DNA of 64,000 bases from Mucilaginibacter paludis DSM 18603 (GTDB lineage: Bacteria > Bacteroidota > Bacteroidia > Sphingobacteriales > Sphingobacteriaceae). Made by a program: the position numbers and the translations under genes. The notes beneath the pieces are model-generated. The model searched no databases. It was not told where the DNA came from and was given only the letters and a program-made list of their open reading frames with translations. The stretch is taken from assembly GCF_000166195.2 (NCBI RefSeq), contig NZ_CM001403.1, positions 6,156,432-6,220,431 of the forward strand, given 5' to 3'. Shown piece after piece: positions 8,430-16,650 of this stretch (positions are counted from its first letter, which is position 1; each line of letters begins with the position of its first letter).

Positions 8430-9641
8430 TTAATGTTCTGCCCACTCAATCGAGTCAAGGTCTATACCTTCTTTAAACATTTCCCAAAGTGGCGATAATT
8501 CGCGCAAGTGGGTAACTGCTTTTTTGGTAACTTCTATGGCGTAGTCAACTTCTTCTTCGGTGGTAAAACGCCCTAAACCGAAACGGATAGACGAGTGAGC
8601 CAAATCATCAGATAAACCTAAGTTTTTCAAAACATAAGATGGTTCAAGCGACGCTGAAGTACAAGCCGAACCTGATGATACGGCCAGATCTTTCATGGCC
8701 ATCATCAACCCTTCGCCTTCAACGTATTTAAACGATATATTGGCTACATGTGGTAAACGGTGCTCAACATTGCCGTTTACATAGCTTTCTTCCAACTCGG
8801 TTAATGATTTTTCCAGTTTATCGCGCAAAGCAGATAAGCGTTTGGTATCGGCTTCCATATCCAAAGCGCAAATTTCGCAGGCTTTACCCAAGCCAACAAT
8901 ACCGGCTACGTTTAATGTTCCAGAACGCATGCCGCGCTCATGGCCGCCTCCGTCCATCTGGGCGGTAACTTTAACCCTTGGTCCCTTACGGCGTACATAT
9001 AATGCACCAACGCCCTTAGGGCCGTACATTTTATGTGCCGACATAGCCAAAATATCAATACCGTCTTTATTTACATCAACGGGTATCTTACCAACTGCCT
9101 GGGTAGCATCAGTCATAAACAGCGCTCCGTGTTTGTGAGCTATAGCAGCTATCTCTTTAATCGGCTGTATTACGCCAATCTCGTTATTGCCATACATAAT
9201 ACAAACCAATATGGTTTCGCTGGTCATGCTTTGTTCAAGCAAATTCAGGTCGAGTAAGCCATCAGCTTGTACCGGAAGGTAAGTTACCCTTGCGCCTAAT
9301 TTTTCAATATGTTTGCAGGTATCTAAAACAGCTTTATGTTCTGTAGTACAGGTAATAACATGGTTACCTTTATCTTTGTACATTTCAAACACACCCTTGA
9401 TACCCAAGTTGTCTGATTCTGTAGCACCTGATGTAAATATAATTTCTTTTTCGGATGCGCCAATTAATTTGGCAACCTGTTCGCGGGCATAATCAACGCC
9501 TTCTTCGGCTACCCAGCCAAATGGATGGTTCCGGCTTGCTGCATTACCAAACTTAGTTGTAAAGTAGGGCAACATCGCATCTAAAACCCTTGGATCCATC
9601 GGGGTAGTGGCATTATTATCTAAATATATTGGAAGGTTCAT
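8430..9641 (-). CDS. iscS: Cysteine desulfurase IscS
   Basis: A 403-residue PLP enzyme that converts cysteine to alanine and delivers persulfide sulfur for Fe-S clusters and thio-modified tRNA. The N-terminus PIYLDNNATTPMDPRV, the PLP-binding lysine in MSAHKMYGPKG and the active-site cysteine loop SSGSACTSASLEPSYVL identify the IscS (class I) type rather than SufS. The length matches the family. It is first in the iscS-iscU-iscA group and diverges from the methylmalonyl-CoA epimerase gene across 115 bp. No iscR-like regulator gene is adjacent. Confidence 0.96.
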   Translation of the reverse strand: MNLPIYLDNNATTPMDPRVLDAMLPYFTTKFGNAASRNHPFGWVAEEGVDYAREQVAKLIGASEKEIIFTSGATESDNLGIKGVFEMYKDKGNHVITCTTEHKAVLDTCKHIEKLGARVTYLPVQADGLLDLNLLEQSMTSETILVCIMYGNNEIGVIQPIKEIAAIAHKHGALFMTDATQAVGKIPVDVNKDGIDILAMSAHKMYGPKGVGALYVRRKGPRVKVTAQMDGGGHERGMRSGTLNVAGIVGLGKACEICALDMEADTKRLSALRDKLEKSLTELEESYVNGNVEHRLPHVANISFKYVEGEGLMMAMKDLAVSSGSACTSASLEPSYVLKNLGLSDDLAHSSIRFGLGRFTTEEEVDYAIEVTKKAVTHLRELSPLWEMFKEGIDLDSIEWAEH

Positions 9642-9673
9642 TGCTTAATTAGATTAAGTATAGTTAACAGATG

Positions 9674-9681
9674 CAAATATA
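9674..9681 (-). promoter_or_regulatory. Predicted -7 promoter element for iscS
   Basis: On the minus strand this reads TATATTTG, a perfect TAnnTTTG match, 32 bp upstream of the iscS start codon. A candidate -33 TTG (minus strand, 9706-9708) has a 24-bp spacing, somewhat longer than usual. Confidence 0.5.
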
Positions 9682-9756
9682 AGCAAACATTTATTTAAAA
9701 TCTTTCAATTAAATCGTCAAAATAATGTATGGCAGTCATTAATTTGCAATATTTGG

Positions 9757-10167
9757 ATGATGAATAAAATAGAACATATCGGCATAGCCGTACGCGATAT
9801 AACCGAGGCTGGAGGCATCTATCAACGGCTTTTAAATACCGATGTATATAAAACAGAGTTAGTTAATAATGAGTATGTTAACACCGCTTTTTTGCAGGTT
9901 GGCCCCAATAAAATCGAGTTGCTGCAGGCTACTTCGGCCGATAGCGTCATTGCCAAATTTATTGAAAAAAAGGGAGAGGGCCTGCATCATATCGCATTTG
10001 AAGTTGACGACATTGTATCAGAGATGGAGCGTTTAAAGGCAGACGGTTTTACACTTTTAAGCGATGCACCTAAGGCAGGGGCAGATAATAAACTGGTTTG
10101 TTTTGTACATCCCAAAGATGCCAAAGGGGTATTGATAGAGCTTTGTCAGGAAATACCTGGTGTATAA
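9757..10167 (+). CDS. mce: Methylmalonyl-CoA epimerase
   Basis: A 136-residue glyoxalase/VOC-fold metalloenzyme that interconverts (2S)- and (2R)-methylmalonyl-CoA, linking propionyl-CoA metabolism to the TCA cycle. Metal and catalytic residues are in IEHIGIAVRDI near the start, FLQVGPNKIELLQ (Glu), GEGLHHIAFEVDDI (His) and KGVLIELCQE (terminal Glu). Length and motifs are standard. It is a single gene with iscS diverging upstream; methylmalonyl-CoA mutase is not in the window. Confidence 0.93.
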   Translation: MMNKIEHIGIAVRDITEAGGIYQRLLNTDVYKTELVNNEYVNTAFLQVGPNKIELLQATSADSVIAKFIEKKGEGLHHIAFEVDDIVSEMERLKADGFTLLSDAPKAGADNKLVCFVHPKDAKGVLIELCQEIPGV

Positions 10168-10374
10168 AAAAAGGTAATTTACTACTGCCGGGTTAAAGCA
10201 TATAATCGCAATGCAAATTTTTTTTGGCGCGTGTATCAGGCGTAGATAGGCCTTTTGTATTGTTAAAAAGTGTTAAATACCAACCGCTACGTCATTTATT
10301 CAGTCTGTTTTCATGAAAAATTCATTTGGTAAAACTACCTTTACCCATAATTTTAGCATATAACATCAAACCGG

Positions 10375-10923
10375 ATGAAAAAACTTTCACTAATCGTTCT
10401 CTCTTTACTATCAGTTATTTTGATTGAGGCTTGCAAAAAATCAAGTTCAGATGATTCCAGTACTACTACCACACCTACTTTCCAGGTCTATGTAAATGAT
10501 TCTTTATGGACTCCAAGATCAGTTACCGCTGTTTTAACTTATGACTCAAAGGCCCAAACCAAAACTTTAACTTGTACCGGTATTGATACTACTGATAAGA
10601 TTGTGTGGAATATTAAACAACCGGCTTCATCACTTGATAGTACATTTACCTCCAAAACTTATTATGTATCGGATACCGCTAATGTTAAACCGATGTATTA
10701 TAAGTTAAACAGCAGCAATGTTTTTGTTGCAACTGGTACCATAAAGTCGGGTAACATTACCATTAGTTCATTTGACGCAAAAAGTAAGGTAATGACCGGG
10801 ACATTCGCTTTTGTTACCACCAAGTTAAATTATGATAGTAACGGCAATGTAACGTCTATCACAGCTAATAACATCACCAGCGGGCAGTTTAACAGTTTTG
10901 CGTTTACGTTTCAAAAGCAATAG
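10375..10923 (+). CDS. Putative lipoprotein of unknown function
   Basis: A 182-residue protein with a lipoprotein signal peptide (MKKLSLIVLSLLSVILIEAC, lipidated Cys20) and a Ser/Thr-rich tether (residues 23-33). A beta-rich domain follows with TFQVYVNDSLWTPRSVTAVL at its start and SGQFNSFAFTF at its end. The pattern recalls small Bacteroidota lipoproteins of the DUF6252 kind, which share a 'tW...s.....t' opening, but the family was not confirmed. It stands alone between mce and rpmE2, with 207 bp upstream and 157 bp downstream that show nothing else. Function unknown. Confidence 0.8.
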   Translation: MKKLSLIVLSLLSVILIEACKKSSSDDSSTTTTPTFQVYVNDSLWTPRSVTAVLTYDSKAQTKTLTCTGIDTTDKIVWNIKQPASSLDSTFTSKTYYVSDTANVKPMYYKLNSSNVFVATGTIKSGNITISSFDAKSKVMTGTFAFVTTKLNYDSNGNVTSITANNITSGQFNSFAFTFQKQ

Positions 10924-11042
10924 ATACAGTTATTAAGATGGCAATTTTTACTTCGGTCAAAAATTTTGTCGAAAATGCTGTCTTAGTGTCCGAGAATTAT
11001 TATATTATTTAATTTAAATTTTTACTTTTTGATTTATAAAGC

Positions 11043-11050
11043 TATATTTG
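11043..11050 (+). promoter_or_regulatory. Predicted -7 promoter element for rpmE2
   Basis: TATATTTG is a perfect TAnnTTTG match 30 bp before the L31 start codon. No -33 TTG is seen at the usual spacing, although TTTTG occurs 12 bp upstream. Confidence 0.5.
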
Positions 11051-11080
11051 CGCCTCTTTTGAAAAGGAATACATAACAAG

Positions 11081-11326
11081 ATGAAAAAAGATTTGCACCC
11101 ATCCAGCTATAGATTTGTAGTTTTTAAAGATTTGTCTAACGACTATGCTTTCTTAACCAAATCATGCATCGATACCAAAGAATCCATTAAATGGGAAGAC
11201 GGTAACGAATACCCTTTAGTTAAATTAGAAATTTCACACACATCTCACCCTTTCTTTACAGGTAAGATGAAACTGATTGACACTGCAGGTCGTATCGATA
11301 AATTTAAAACCCGTTACAAAAGATAA
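11081..11326 (+). CDS. rpmE2: 50S ribosomal protein L31 type B
   Basis: An 81-residue ribosomal protein recognised by MKKDLHPSSYRFVVFKD, KWEDGNEYPLVKLEISHTSHPFFTGK and the C-terminal RIDKFKTRYKR. It lacks the zinc-binding cysteines of type A L31: its only Cys is in KSCIDTKE. It is therefore the zinc-independent form, the one commonly found in Bacteroidota. A strong terminator follows 24 bp after the stop, so it is a single-gene transcript. Confidence 0.96.
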   Translation: MKKDLHPSSYRFVVFKDLSNDYAFLTKSCIDTKESIKWEDGNEYPLVKLEISHTSHPFFTGKMKLIDTAGRIDKFKTRYKR

Positions 11327-11349
11327 CCAATCAAAAAATAAATATTTCA

Positions 11350-11380
11350 AAGTCCCGGCTTTCCAGTCGGGACTTTTTTT
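11350..11380 (+). terminator. Rho-independent terminator of rpmE2
   Basis: AAGTCCCG (11350-11357) pairs with CGGGACTT (11368-11375) across a 10-base loop and runs into a T-tract. Confidence 0.9.
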
Positions 11381-11391
11381 ATTTTTGTCCA

Positions 11392-12579
11392 ATGGCAATC
11401 ATCCTGTTTGACGATAACGCATATCAAACCCTATTCCCCTTAACGTACACCCGCCCAGTAGCCGATTTACGCATCGGCATAGTTACAATAGCTCAAAAAT
11501 GGGCTACTCATTTAAAACAGGGCTATTCATTTTATACCCGGGATTATTTACAGGCCAAGTTCCCGCTAAAATTAGAGAACAGTAATTTATTTATTAATGG
11601 TTCGGTTTGCCCGGATGATGAATTAATTGAAGCTATTTATAAATTAGATGGCAGCTCAGCCTTGGTAAAAGATGACTTGCTCATCGCTGTAAAGCTTAAC
11701 GAAAGCGATGGTAAGGAATTTGATCCTTTGAACACCGGTGCTTATAAACCGGTAAACTACACCGGTGACTTTATACGGATAAAATACCCCGAAGATATTT
11801 TTAAAAACAACGCGGTTGAAATTAGTAAAGATTTTAAACTGATCACTAAAGGCCGTACCAGTGCCAGGCTAAGTTCAACCAATGTTTTTATTGGCGATGA
11901 TTTTTTTGCCGAGGAGGGTGCCGAAGCTGAGTGTTCCAGTTTTAATTCCAAGAGCGGCCCTATCTATTTAGCTAACGATAGCTCAGTTTGGGAGGGCAGC
12001 CACATCAGGGGATCGTTTGCGCTGTGTAATCATTCGCAGGTAAAAATGGGCACCAAAATTTACGGAGGCACAACCATAGGCCCTTATTGCAGGGTAGGGG
12101 GCGAGGTAAACAACGCTGTGCTTTGGGGATACTCTGCCAAGGGGCACGAGGGGTATTTGGGCAACTCGGTATTAGGCGAGTGGTGCAATATCGGTGCCGA
12201 TTCCAACAATTCAAATCTCAAAAATAATTACAGCGAAGTGAAGCTGTGGGATTATGCTACCCAGCATTTCCGTAAAACCGGTTTGCAGTTCTGTGGCCTT
12301 ATCATGGCCGATCATTCTAAATGTGGTATCAATACTATGTTTAATACCGGTACTGTCGTTGGTGTTAGCGCTAATATTTTTGGTGCCGGTTATCCGCATA
12401 ATTTTATTCCTGACTTTAGCTGGGGCGGCGCCCACCATATTGAAGTATACTCACTAAAAAAAGCTTTTGAAACCAATGAACGTGTATTTGAACGTAGAGA
12501 AAACCGCGATTTTAATGAGATTGAAAGGACCATTCTTGAAAAAGTATTTGAATTAACTAAACCATATAGAGTATTTTAA
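11392..12579 (+). CDS. GlmU-like putative sugar-phosphate nucleotidyltransferase
   Basis: A 395-residue cytoplasmic protein. The N-terminal part opens with MAIILFDDNAYQTLFPLTYTRP, the hallmark of the Bacteroidota GlmU-like group that replaces the usual nucleotidyltransferase loop. From about residue 150 on there are hexapeptide-type turns of a left-handed beta-helix (VFIGDD, GPIYLANDSSVWEGSHIRG, VKMGTKIYGGTTIGPYCRVGGEVNNAVLWGYSAKGHEGYLG, IGADSNNSNLKN). The C-terminal helix ends in RTILEKVFELTKPY. This suggests an acyl- and/or nucleotidyl-transfer role in UDP-sugar synthesis, but the exact substrate is not known. tpiA starts one base after the stop, so they are co-transcribed. Confidence 0.85.
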   Translation: MAIILFDDNAYQTLFPLTYTRPVADLRIGIVTIAQKWATHLKQGYSFYTRDYLQAKFPLKLENSNLFINGSVCPDDELIEAIYKLDGSSALVKDDLLIAVKLNESDGKEFDPLNTGAYKPVNYTGDFIRIKYPEDIFKNNAVEISKDFKLITKGRTSARLSSTNVFIGDDFFAEEGAEAECSSFNSKSGPIYLANDSSVWEGSHIRGSFALCNHSQVKMGTKIYGGTTIGPYCRVGGEVNNAVLWGYSAKGHEGYLGNSVLGEWCNIGADSNNSNLKNNYSEVKLWDYATQHFRKTGLQFCGLIMADHSKCGINTMFNTGTVVGVSANIFGAGYPHNFIPDFSWGGAHHIEVYSLKKAFETNERVFERRENRDFNEIERTILEKVFELTKPYRVF

Positions 12580-12580
12580 A

Positions 12581-13345
12581 ATGAGAAAGAAAATAGTAGC
12601 CGGTAACTGGAAAATGAATCTGGATTATACCGAAGGATTAACCCTGTTTTCGGAGGTTATCAATATGATAAAAGACGAAGTAACCGGAAGCCAGCAAGCG
12701 GTAGTTTGCAGCCCTTTTATACATTTGCACAGTTTGGTGCAATTGGGCAAAGATTACAACAAGGTATCAGTAGGTGCTCAAAATGCACATCAGGCCGAAG
12801 CTGGTGCCTACACCGGCGAAATATCTTCCAGGATGATTAAGTCGGTAGGGGCAGAATACGTTATAATCGGCCACTCTGAACGTCGCCAGTATTTTGGCGA
12901 AACTAATGATCTGTTAGCCAAAAAAACGGATGCTGTTTTAAAGAATCAATTAACCCCCATTTTTTGCATCGGCGAAACGTTGCAGGAGCGCGAGACAGAA
13001 AAGCATTTTGAGGTTATCAAATCGCAATTGCTTGAAGGTGTTTTTCATTTGGATGAAACCGCGTTCGCTAAGCTTGTGATTGCTTACGAGCCAGTTTGGG
13101 CCATTGGTACAGGGGTAACTGCCAGTGCCGAGCAAGCACAGGAGATACATGCCTTTATCCGTGCTGAAATTGCCCAAAAATACAGTCAGCAGGTTGCCGA
13201 TGACATCACTATCCTTTACGGCGGAAGCTGCAATCCCAAAAATGCTGCGGAATTATTTGCCAAGGGCGATATTGATGGTGGCCTGATTGGTGGTGCATCT
13301 TTAAAATCGAGAGATTTTGTGGATATATTGAAGGTTTTTAATTGA
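12581..13345 (+). CDS. tpiA: Triosephosphate isomerase
   Basis: A 254-residue TIM-barrel glycolytic enzyme that interconverts dihydroxyacetone phosphate and glyceraldehyde 3-phosphate. Visible active-site elements: AGNWKMN (Lys), IIGHSERRQYFGE (electrophilic His), AYEPVWAIGTG (catalytic Glu) and the phosphate loop ILYGGSCNPKN / GGLIGGASL. Length and motifs are normal. The gap of one base from the nucleotidyltransferase gene indicates an operon. Downstream is a 325-bp repeat-filled gap before prmA. Confidence 0.97.
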   Translation: MRKKIVAGNWKMNLDYTEGLTLFSEVINMIKDEVTGSQQAVVCSPFIHLHSLVQLGKDYNKVSVGAQNAHQAEAGAYTGEISSRMIKSVGAEYVIIGHSERRQYFGETNDLLAKKTDAVLKNQLTPIFCIGETLQERETEKHFEVIKSQLLEGVFHLDETAFAKLVIAYEPVWAIGTGVTASAEQAQEIHAFIRAEIAQKYSQQVADDITILYGGSCNPKNAAELFAKGDIDGGLIGGASLKSRDFVDILKVFN

Positions 13346-13670
13346 AGATAAATTTGAGTATTGAGTATTGAGATGTGCGTATTGCGTAATGCGATATTTG
13401 ATTCGGAAGTTCGAAAAACTCCGGTTATTACAATCTCGATATTCAATACTCATACCTCAATGACATAGATTGATCTGCAAAGTTGGAAAAAGCTTAGGCT
13501 CTTGCAACTGAAATCTCAATGGGCATTAAGCCTATCTCAATACGCTTTTTGATCTGAAAGCGCGAAAAGTTTTTGCACCTAAAATCTCAATACGCACTAC
13601 GCCTATCTCAATACTCAACACGCAATACCCATATCTTAATACTCACTAAGCACATCTCAATACTCAATCA
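13346..13670. repeat. Repeat-filled gap with 19-bp terminal inverted repeats and CTCAATAC words
   Basis: The gap between tpiA and prmA consists largely of variants of the word CTCAATACTCAATACGCA and its reverse complement. A perfect 19-bp inverted repeat bounds it: ATTGAGTATTGAGATGTGC at 13360-13378 and its reverse complement at 13650-13668, the latter ending two bases before the prmA start codon. Inside, TATCTCAATAC-type units recur at about 13520, 13590 and 13605. No coding potential was seen. Confidence 0.8.
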
Positions 13671-14507
13671 ATGAATTACTTCGAACTCCTTTTCACTACC
13701 ATCATCACCGACGATTACCAGCAAGATTTACTGATGAACGAGTTGGCTGAATTTGGTTTTGACACTTTTGAAGAGGTTGACTTTGGTTTTAAAGCCTATA
13801 TTCCTGCTGATAATTTTGATAAAAAAGCTTTAGATTCGGTTTTGCAACCCTATCAGGATATGTTTACCTTTAGTTACGAGGTGACGCTTATTCCGCAAAA
13901 AAACTGGAACGAAGTATGGGAAAGTAATTTTGAACCTATTCAGATTAAAGATCAGATCTATGTAAGAGCAACTTTCCACGAGCCCAAGCCCGATTTTGCT
14001 TATCAGATAGTAATAGACCCCAAAATGGCATTCGGTACAGGGCACCACCAAACCACTTCTATGATGATGGATTTTATGCTGGAGGTGGATCTGAAAAATA
14101 AGAAGGTGTTGGATATGGGCTGTGGTACCGGTATATTGGCTATACTGGCCTCAAAAATGGGATCGAGAGCTGTAACCGCTATTGATTACGACGAGATTTG
14201 CTACGATAGCACGATAGAGAACTCGGCGCTCAACGGAATTAATAATATCACGCCGCTATGCGGCTCTAAAGAAGCCATCCCTGACGAAGTTTTTGACGTA
14301 ATACTGGCCAACATCAACCGCAATATCTTGATAGATCAGATGGAGCATTATTCGAAGGCCCTTAAGCCAGGCGGCGAAATATACTTCAGTGGGTTTTATG
14401 AAAGTCCGGATATGGAGATCATAATCAATGAAGCCGGAAAATATAGATTAACTTATGCATCGCATAAGATGGATAAAAACTGGGTTGCAGTCAAATTCAG
14501 TAATTAA
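13671..14507 (+). CDS. prmA: Ribosomal protein L11 methyltransferase
   Basis: A 278-residue SAM-dependent methyltransferase that trimethylates ribosomal protein L11. The N-terminal substrate-binding part begins MNYFELLFTT. The catalytic domain shows DPKMAFGTGHHQTTSMM, the SAM-binding loop VLDMGCGTGILAILASKMG and the NPPY-like motif DVILANINRNIL. The length is slightly below the E. coli enzyme, as is usual in this phylum. The start codon directly abuts the repeat array, leaving no room for a separate leader, so transcription must start within or before the repeats. Confidence 0.95.
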   Translation: MNYFELLFTTIITDDYQQDLLMNELAEFGFDTFEEVDFGFKAYIPADNFDKKALDSVLQPYQDMFTFSYEVTLIPQKNWNEVWESNFEPIQIKDQIYVRATFHEPKPDFAYQIVIDPKMAFGTGHHQTTSMMMDFMLEVDLKNKKVLDMGCGTGILAILASKMGSRAVTAIDYDEICYDSTIENSALNGINNITPLCGSKEAIPDEVFDVILANINRNILIDQMEHYSKALKPGGEIYFSGFYESPDMEIIINEAGKYRLTYASHKMDKNWVAVKFSN

Positions 14508-14631
14508 TTGTTAACAAGTGCCAAAATGCTAACATTCCAAATTAGATGCTCTTATTATGCCGTAATTATTACCGCTTGTAAACCTATTTTTGTTTATTTG
14601 CACAGTTTTGCTTTACAGCTAATAAATTTAA

Positions 14632-15999
14632 ATGAGGGTACATTTTATAGCTATCGGCGGTAGTGCTATGCACAATCTCGCTATTGCTTTACACAAAAAG
14701 GGATTTGAAATAACCGGGTCGGATGATGTATTGTTTGAACCGTCGGTATCAAGGTTAGGGAAGTACGGCATTCTGCCGGCAGAACAAGGGTGGTATCCCG
14801 AAAAGATAACCGCCGATATTGATGCAGTGATTTTGGGTATGCATGCTCGCATTGATAATCCCGAACTACTTAAAGCGCAAGAGTTAGGACTTAAGATATA
14901 TTCGTATCCCGAGTATATTTACCAGCAGTCAAAGGATAAGCTACGGGTTGTTATTGGTGGCAGCCATGGTAAAACAACTATCACTTCGATGATTTTGCAT
15001 GTACTGCAGTGTGCCGGAAAGGATTTTGATTACCTGGTGGGTGCACAATTAGCAGGATTTGACACGATGGTGAAACTAACCAACGATGCGCCGATCATGG
15101 TAATAGAGGGGGATGAATACCTTGCATCACCGATTGACAGGCGACCCAAATTTCACTTATATCAAGCTAACATTGCCGTATTGAGCGGCATAGCCTGGGA
15201 CCATATTAACGTGTTCCCTACCTTTGAGGATTATACCAGGCAGTTTAGTTTGTTTTTAGATACTATACAACCGGGTGGTGCAGTAATTTATAGCGAAACT
15301 GATCATGTTTTAAATGATGTGGTAAGCCAGAGCTCATCGGACATAAAAAAGATTCCTTATCACTTGCCCGCATACGAGATCATTGATGGTGTTACATATA
15401 TTATTTATGACGAGCAGAAGTATGCACTGAAGGTTTTTGGCGAACATAACTTGCTTAATACAGAGGCAGCACGCCTAATATGCCATGAATTGGGTATTAA
15501 TGCTGAAACCTTTTATCAATACATAACCACTTTTCAAGGTGCTGCGCGCCGTTTGGAGCTGTTAGCGCAAACCGGTACAGGTAATATTTACAAGGATTTT
15601 GCACACTCGCCATCAAAGTTAACGGCTACCATTAACGCAGTAAAAACGCAGTTTCCTGATAGAAAGCTTATTGCCGTGATGGAATTGCATACCTTTAGCA
15701 GTCTTAATAAAAATTTTTTAAGCGAATACGCAGGTACGATGGATCCGGCCGACGAAGCTGTGGTTTTTATTGACGAAAAAACGTTTAAGCAAAAAAATAT
15801 TGAGCCATATTCAATCGAGATATTGAAAGCCGCATTTGCTAAAAACGACCTCATCATCTTTAATCAACCCCAATTATTGGCGAAGTACCTTGAAAACATA
15901 AGCCTGCGCAACACAAACGTGCTTTTAATGAGTTCCGGGAATTTTGGAGGGCTCAATTTGGCTGAATTAACTGAAAAAATATTGTTAAAAATTGAATAA
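14632..15999 (+). CDS. Mur ligase family protein, Mpl-like (murein peptide ligase)
   Basis: A 455-residue Mur ligase. MRVHFIAIGGSAMHNLAIAL is the N-terminal Rossmann part, GGSHGKTTITSMI is the ATP P-loop near residue 107, VIEGDEYLASPIDRRPKF is the central-domain acidic motif and FKDFAHSPSKLTATI marks the start of the C-terminal domain. The EYLASPIDRRPKF segment is typical of Mpl, which re-attaches recycled tripeptide to UDP-MurNAc, and differs from MurC. The enzyme is cytoplasmic. A TATTTTTG element (14585-14592) 40 bp upstream of the start could be its promoter. MurC cannot be fully excluded, but the motif set favours Mpl. Confidence 0.85.
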   Translation: MRVHFIAIGGSAMHNLAIALHKKGFEITGSDDVLFEPSVSRLGKYGILPAEQGWYPEKITADIDAVILGMHARIDNPELLKAQELGLKIYSYPEYIYQQSKDKLRVVIGGSHGKTTITSMILHVLQCAGKDFDYLVGAQLAGFDTMVKLTNDAPIMVIEGDEYLASPIDRRPKFHLYQANIAVLSGIAWDHINVFPTFEDYTRQFSLFLDTIQPGGAVIYSETDHVLNDVVSQSSSDIKKIPYHLPAYEIIDGVTYIIYDEQKYALKVFGEHNLLNTEAARLICHELGINAETFYQYITTFQGAARRLELLAQTGTGNIYKDFAHSPSKLTATINAVKTQFPDRKLIAVMELHTFSSLNKNFLSEYAGTMDPADEAVVFIDEKTFKQKNIEPYSIEILKAAFAKNDLIIFNQPQLLAKYLENISLRNTNVLLMSSGNFGGLNLAELTEKILLKIE

Positions 16000-16096
16000 T
16001 TTTGAAATTTTAATTAAAAAATTATCGTAACTTTATATATTATAAAGAACCTTAACTTTTTAATTATTAATAACCTTATCTATAATTGACTATCAC

Positions 16097-16438
16097 ATGA
16101 AAACTCTGGGAAAAAAAATCAGATTATTGCGTCACCAAAGGGGTTGGAGCCAGGAAGATGTTGCCAAACGTTTGGACATCTCTATCCCCGCTTTTTCTAA
16201 AATAGAAACTGGCATTACAGATATCAATTTATCGAGACTTGAACAAATCTCGATATTGTTCGATATGACAGTTGTTCAACTATTAACCTTTAACGACGCC
16301 GAACAAGAGCAAAAATACAGTAACGAACTGGATAGCGTAAGCAAAAGGCTAAGCGATAGGGATACTGAAGTTATTGACCTGCAAAAAAAGGTTATTGAAC
16401 TTTACGAAGAACTTCGCTTAAATAAAGTAACAGCCTGA
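16097..16438 (+). CDS. XRE-family helix-turn-helix regulator with coiled-coil tail
   Basis: A 113-residue protein. Residues 5-60 form a Cro/C1-type HTH (GKKIRLLRHQRGWSQEDVAKRLDISIPAFSKIETGITDINLSRLEQI). The rest is a predicted coiled coil rich in Glu, Asp and Leu (NELDSVSKRLSDRDTEVIDLQKKVIELYEEL), suitable for dimerisation. It is a single gene, preceded by an AT-rich leader and followed 10 bp after its stop by the left end of the MITE-like element. The targets are unknown; the type is common in Sphingobacteriaceae. Confidence 0.88.
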   Translation: MKTLGKKIRLLRHQRGWSQEDVAKRLDISIPAFSKIETGITDINLSRLEQISILFDMTVVQLLTFNDAEQEQKYSNELDSVSKRLSDRDTEVIDLQKKVIELYEELRLNKVTA

Positions 16439-16448
16439 TAAAAAAATT

Positions 16449-16644
16449 AAAGAGGCTGTCTCAAAAGTAATTTTGTCAGTCGAACTGCCAAATAAAATTC
16501 TATGTGGCAGTTTTTAATAAAGCAAAAGGGCTGATTTTCGCATCGAAAATCAGCCCTTTTGCTTTGAATTATTGTTTATCAAACGCATCTCAAAATAAAA
16601 TTCTGTTTTGCTTTTTTGCAATTTACTTTTGAGACAGCCTCTTT
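16449..16644. mobile_element. 196-bp MITE-like element with 22-bp perfect terminal inverted repeats
   Basis: The ends 16449-16470 and 16623-16644 are perfect 22-bp inverted repeats containing GAGGCTGTCTCAAAAGT, a sequence type known from IS-element termini. Inside is a perfect 20-bp palindrome with a 3-base loop (16521-16540 with 16544-16563, core GGGCTGATTTTCG), plus a hairpin AACTGCC/GGCAGTT and a repeated AAATAAAATTCT (near 16490 and 16593). There is no transposase. The element sits exactly in the gap between two convergent genes and may also terminate both. A target duplication could not be fixed in the AT-rich flanks. Confidence 0.7.
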
Positions 16645-16650
16645 TTTATA

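Noticed and set aside
13360..13668. A CRISPR array in the CTCAATAC repeat field
   Set aside because: The units are imperfect, irregularly spaced and without unique spacers; no cas genes are nearby.
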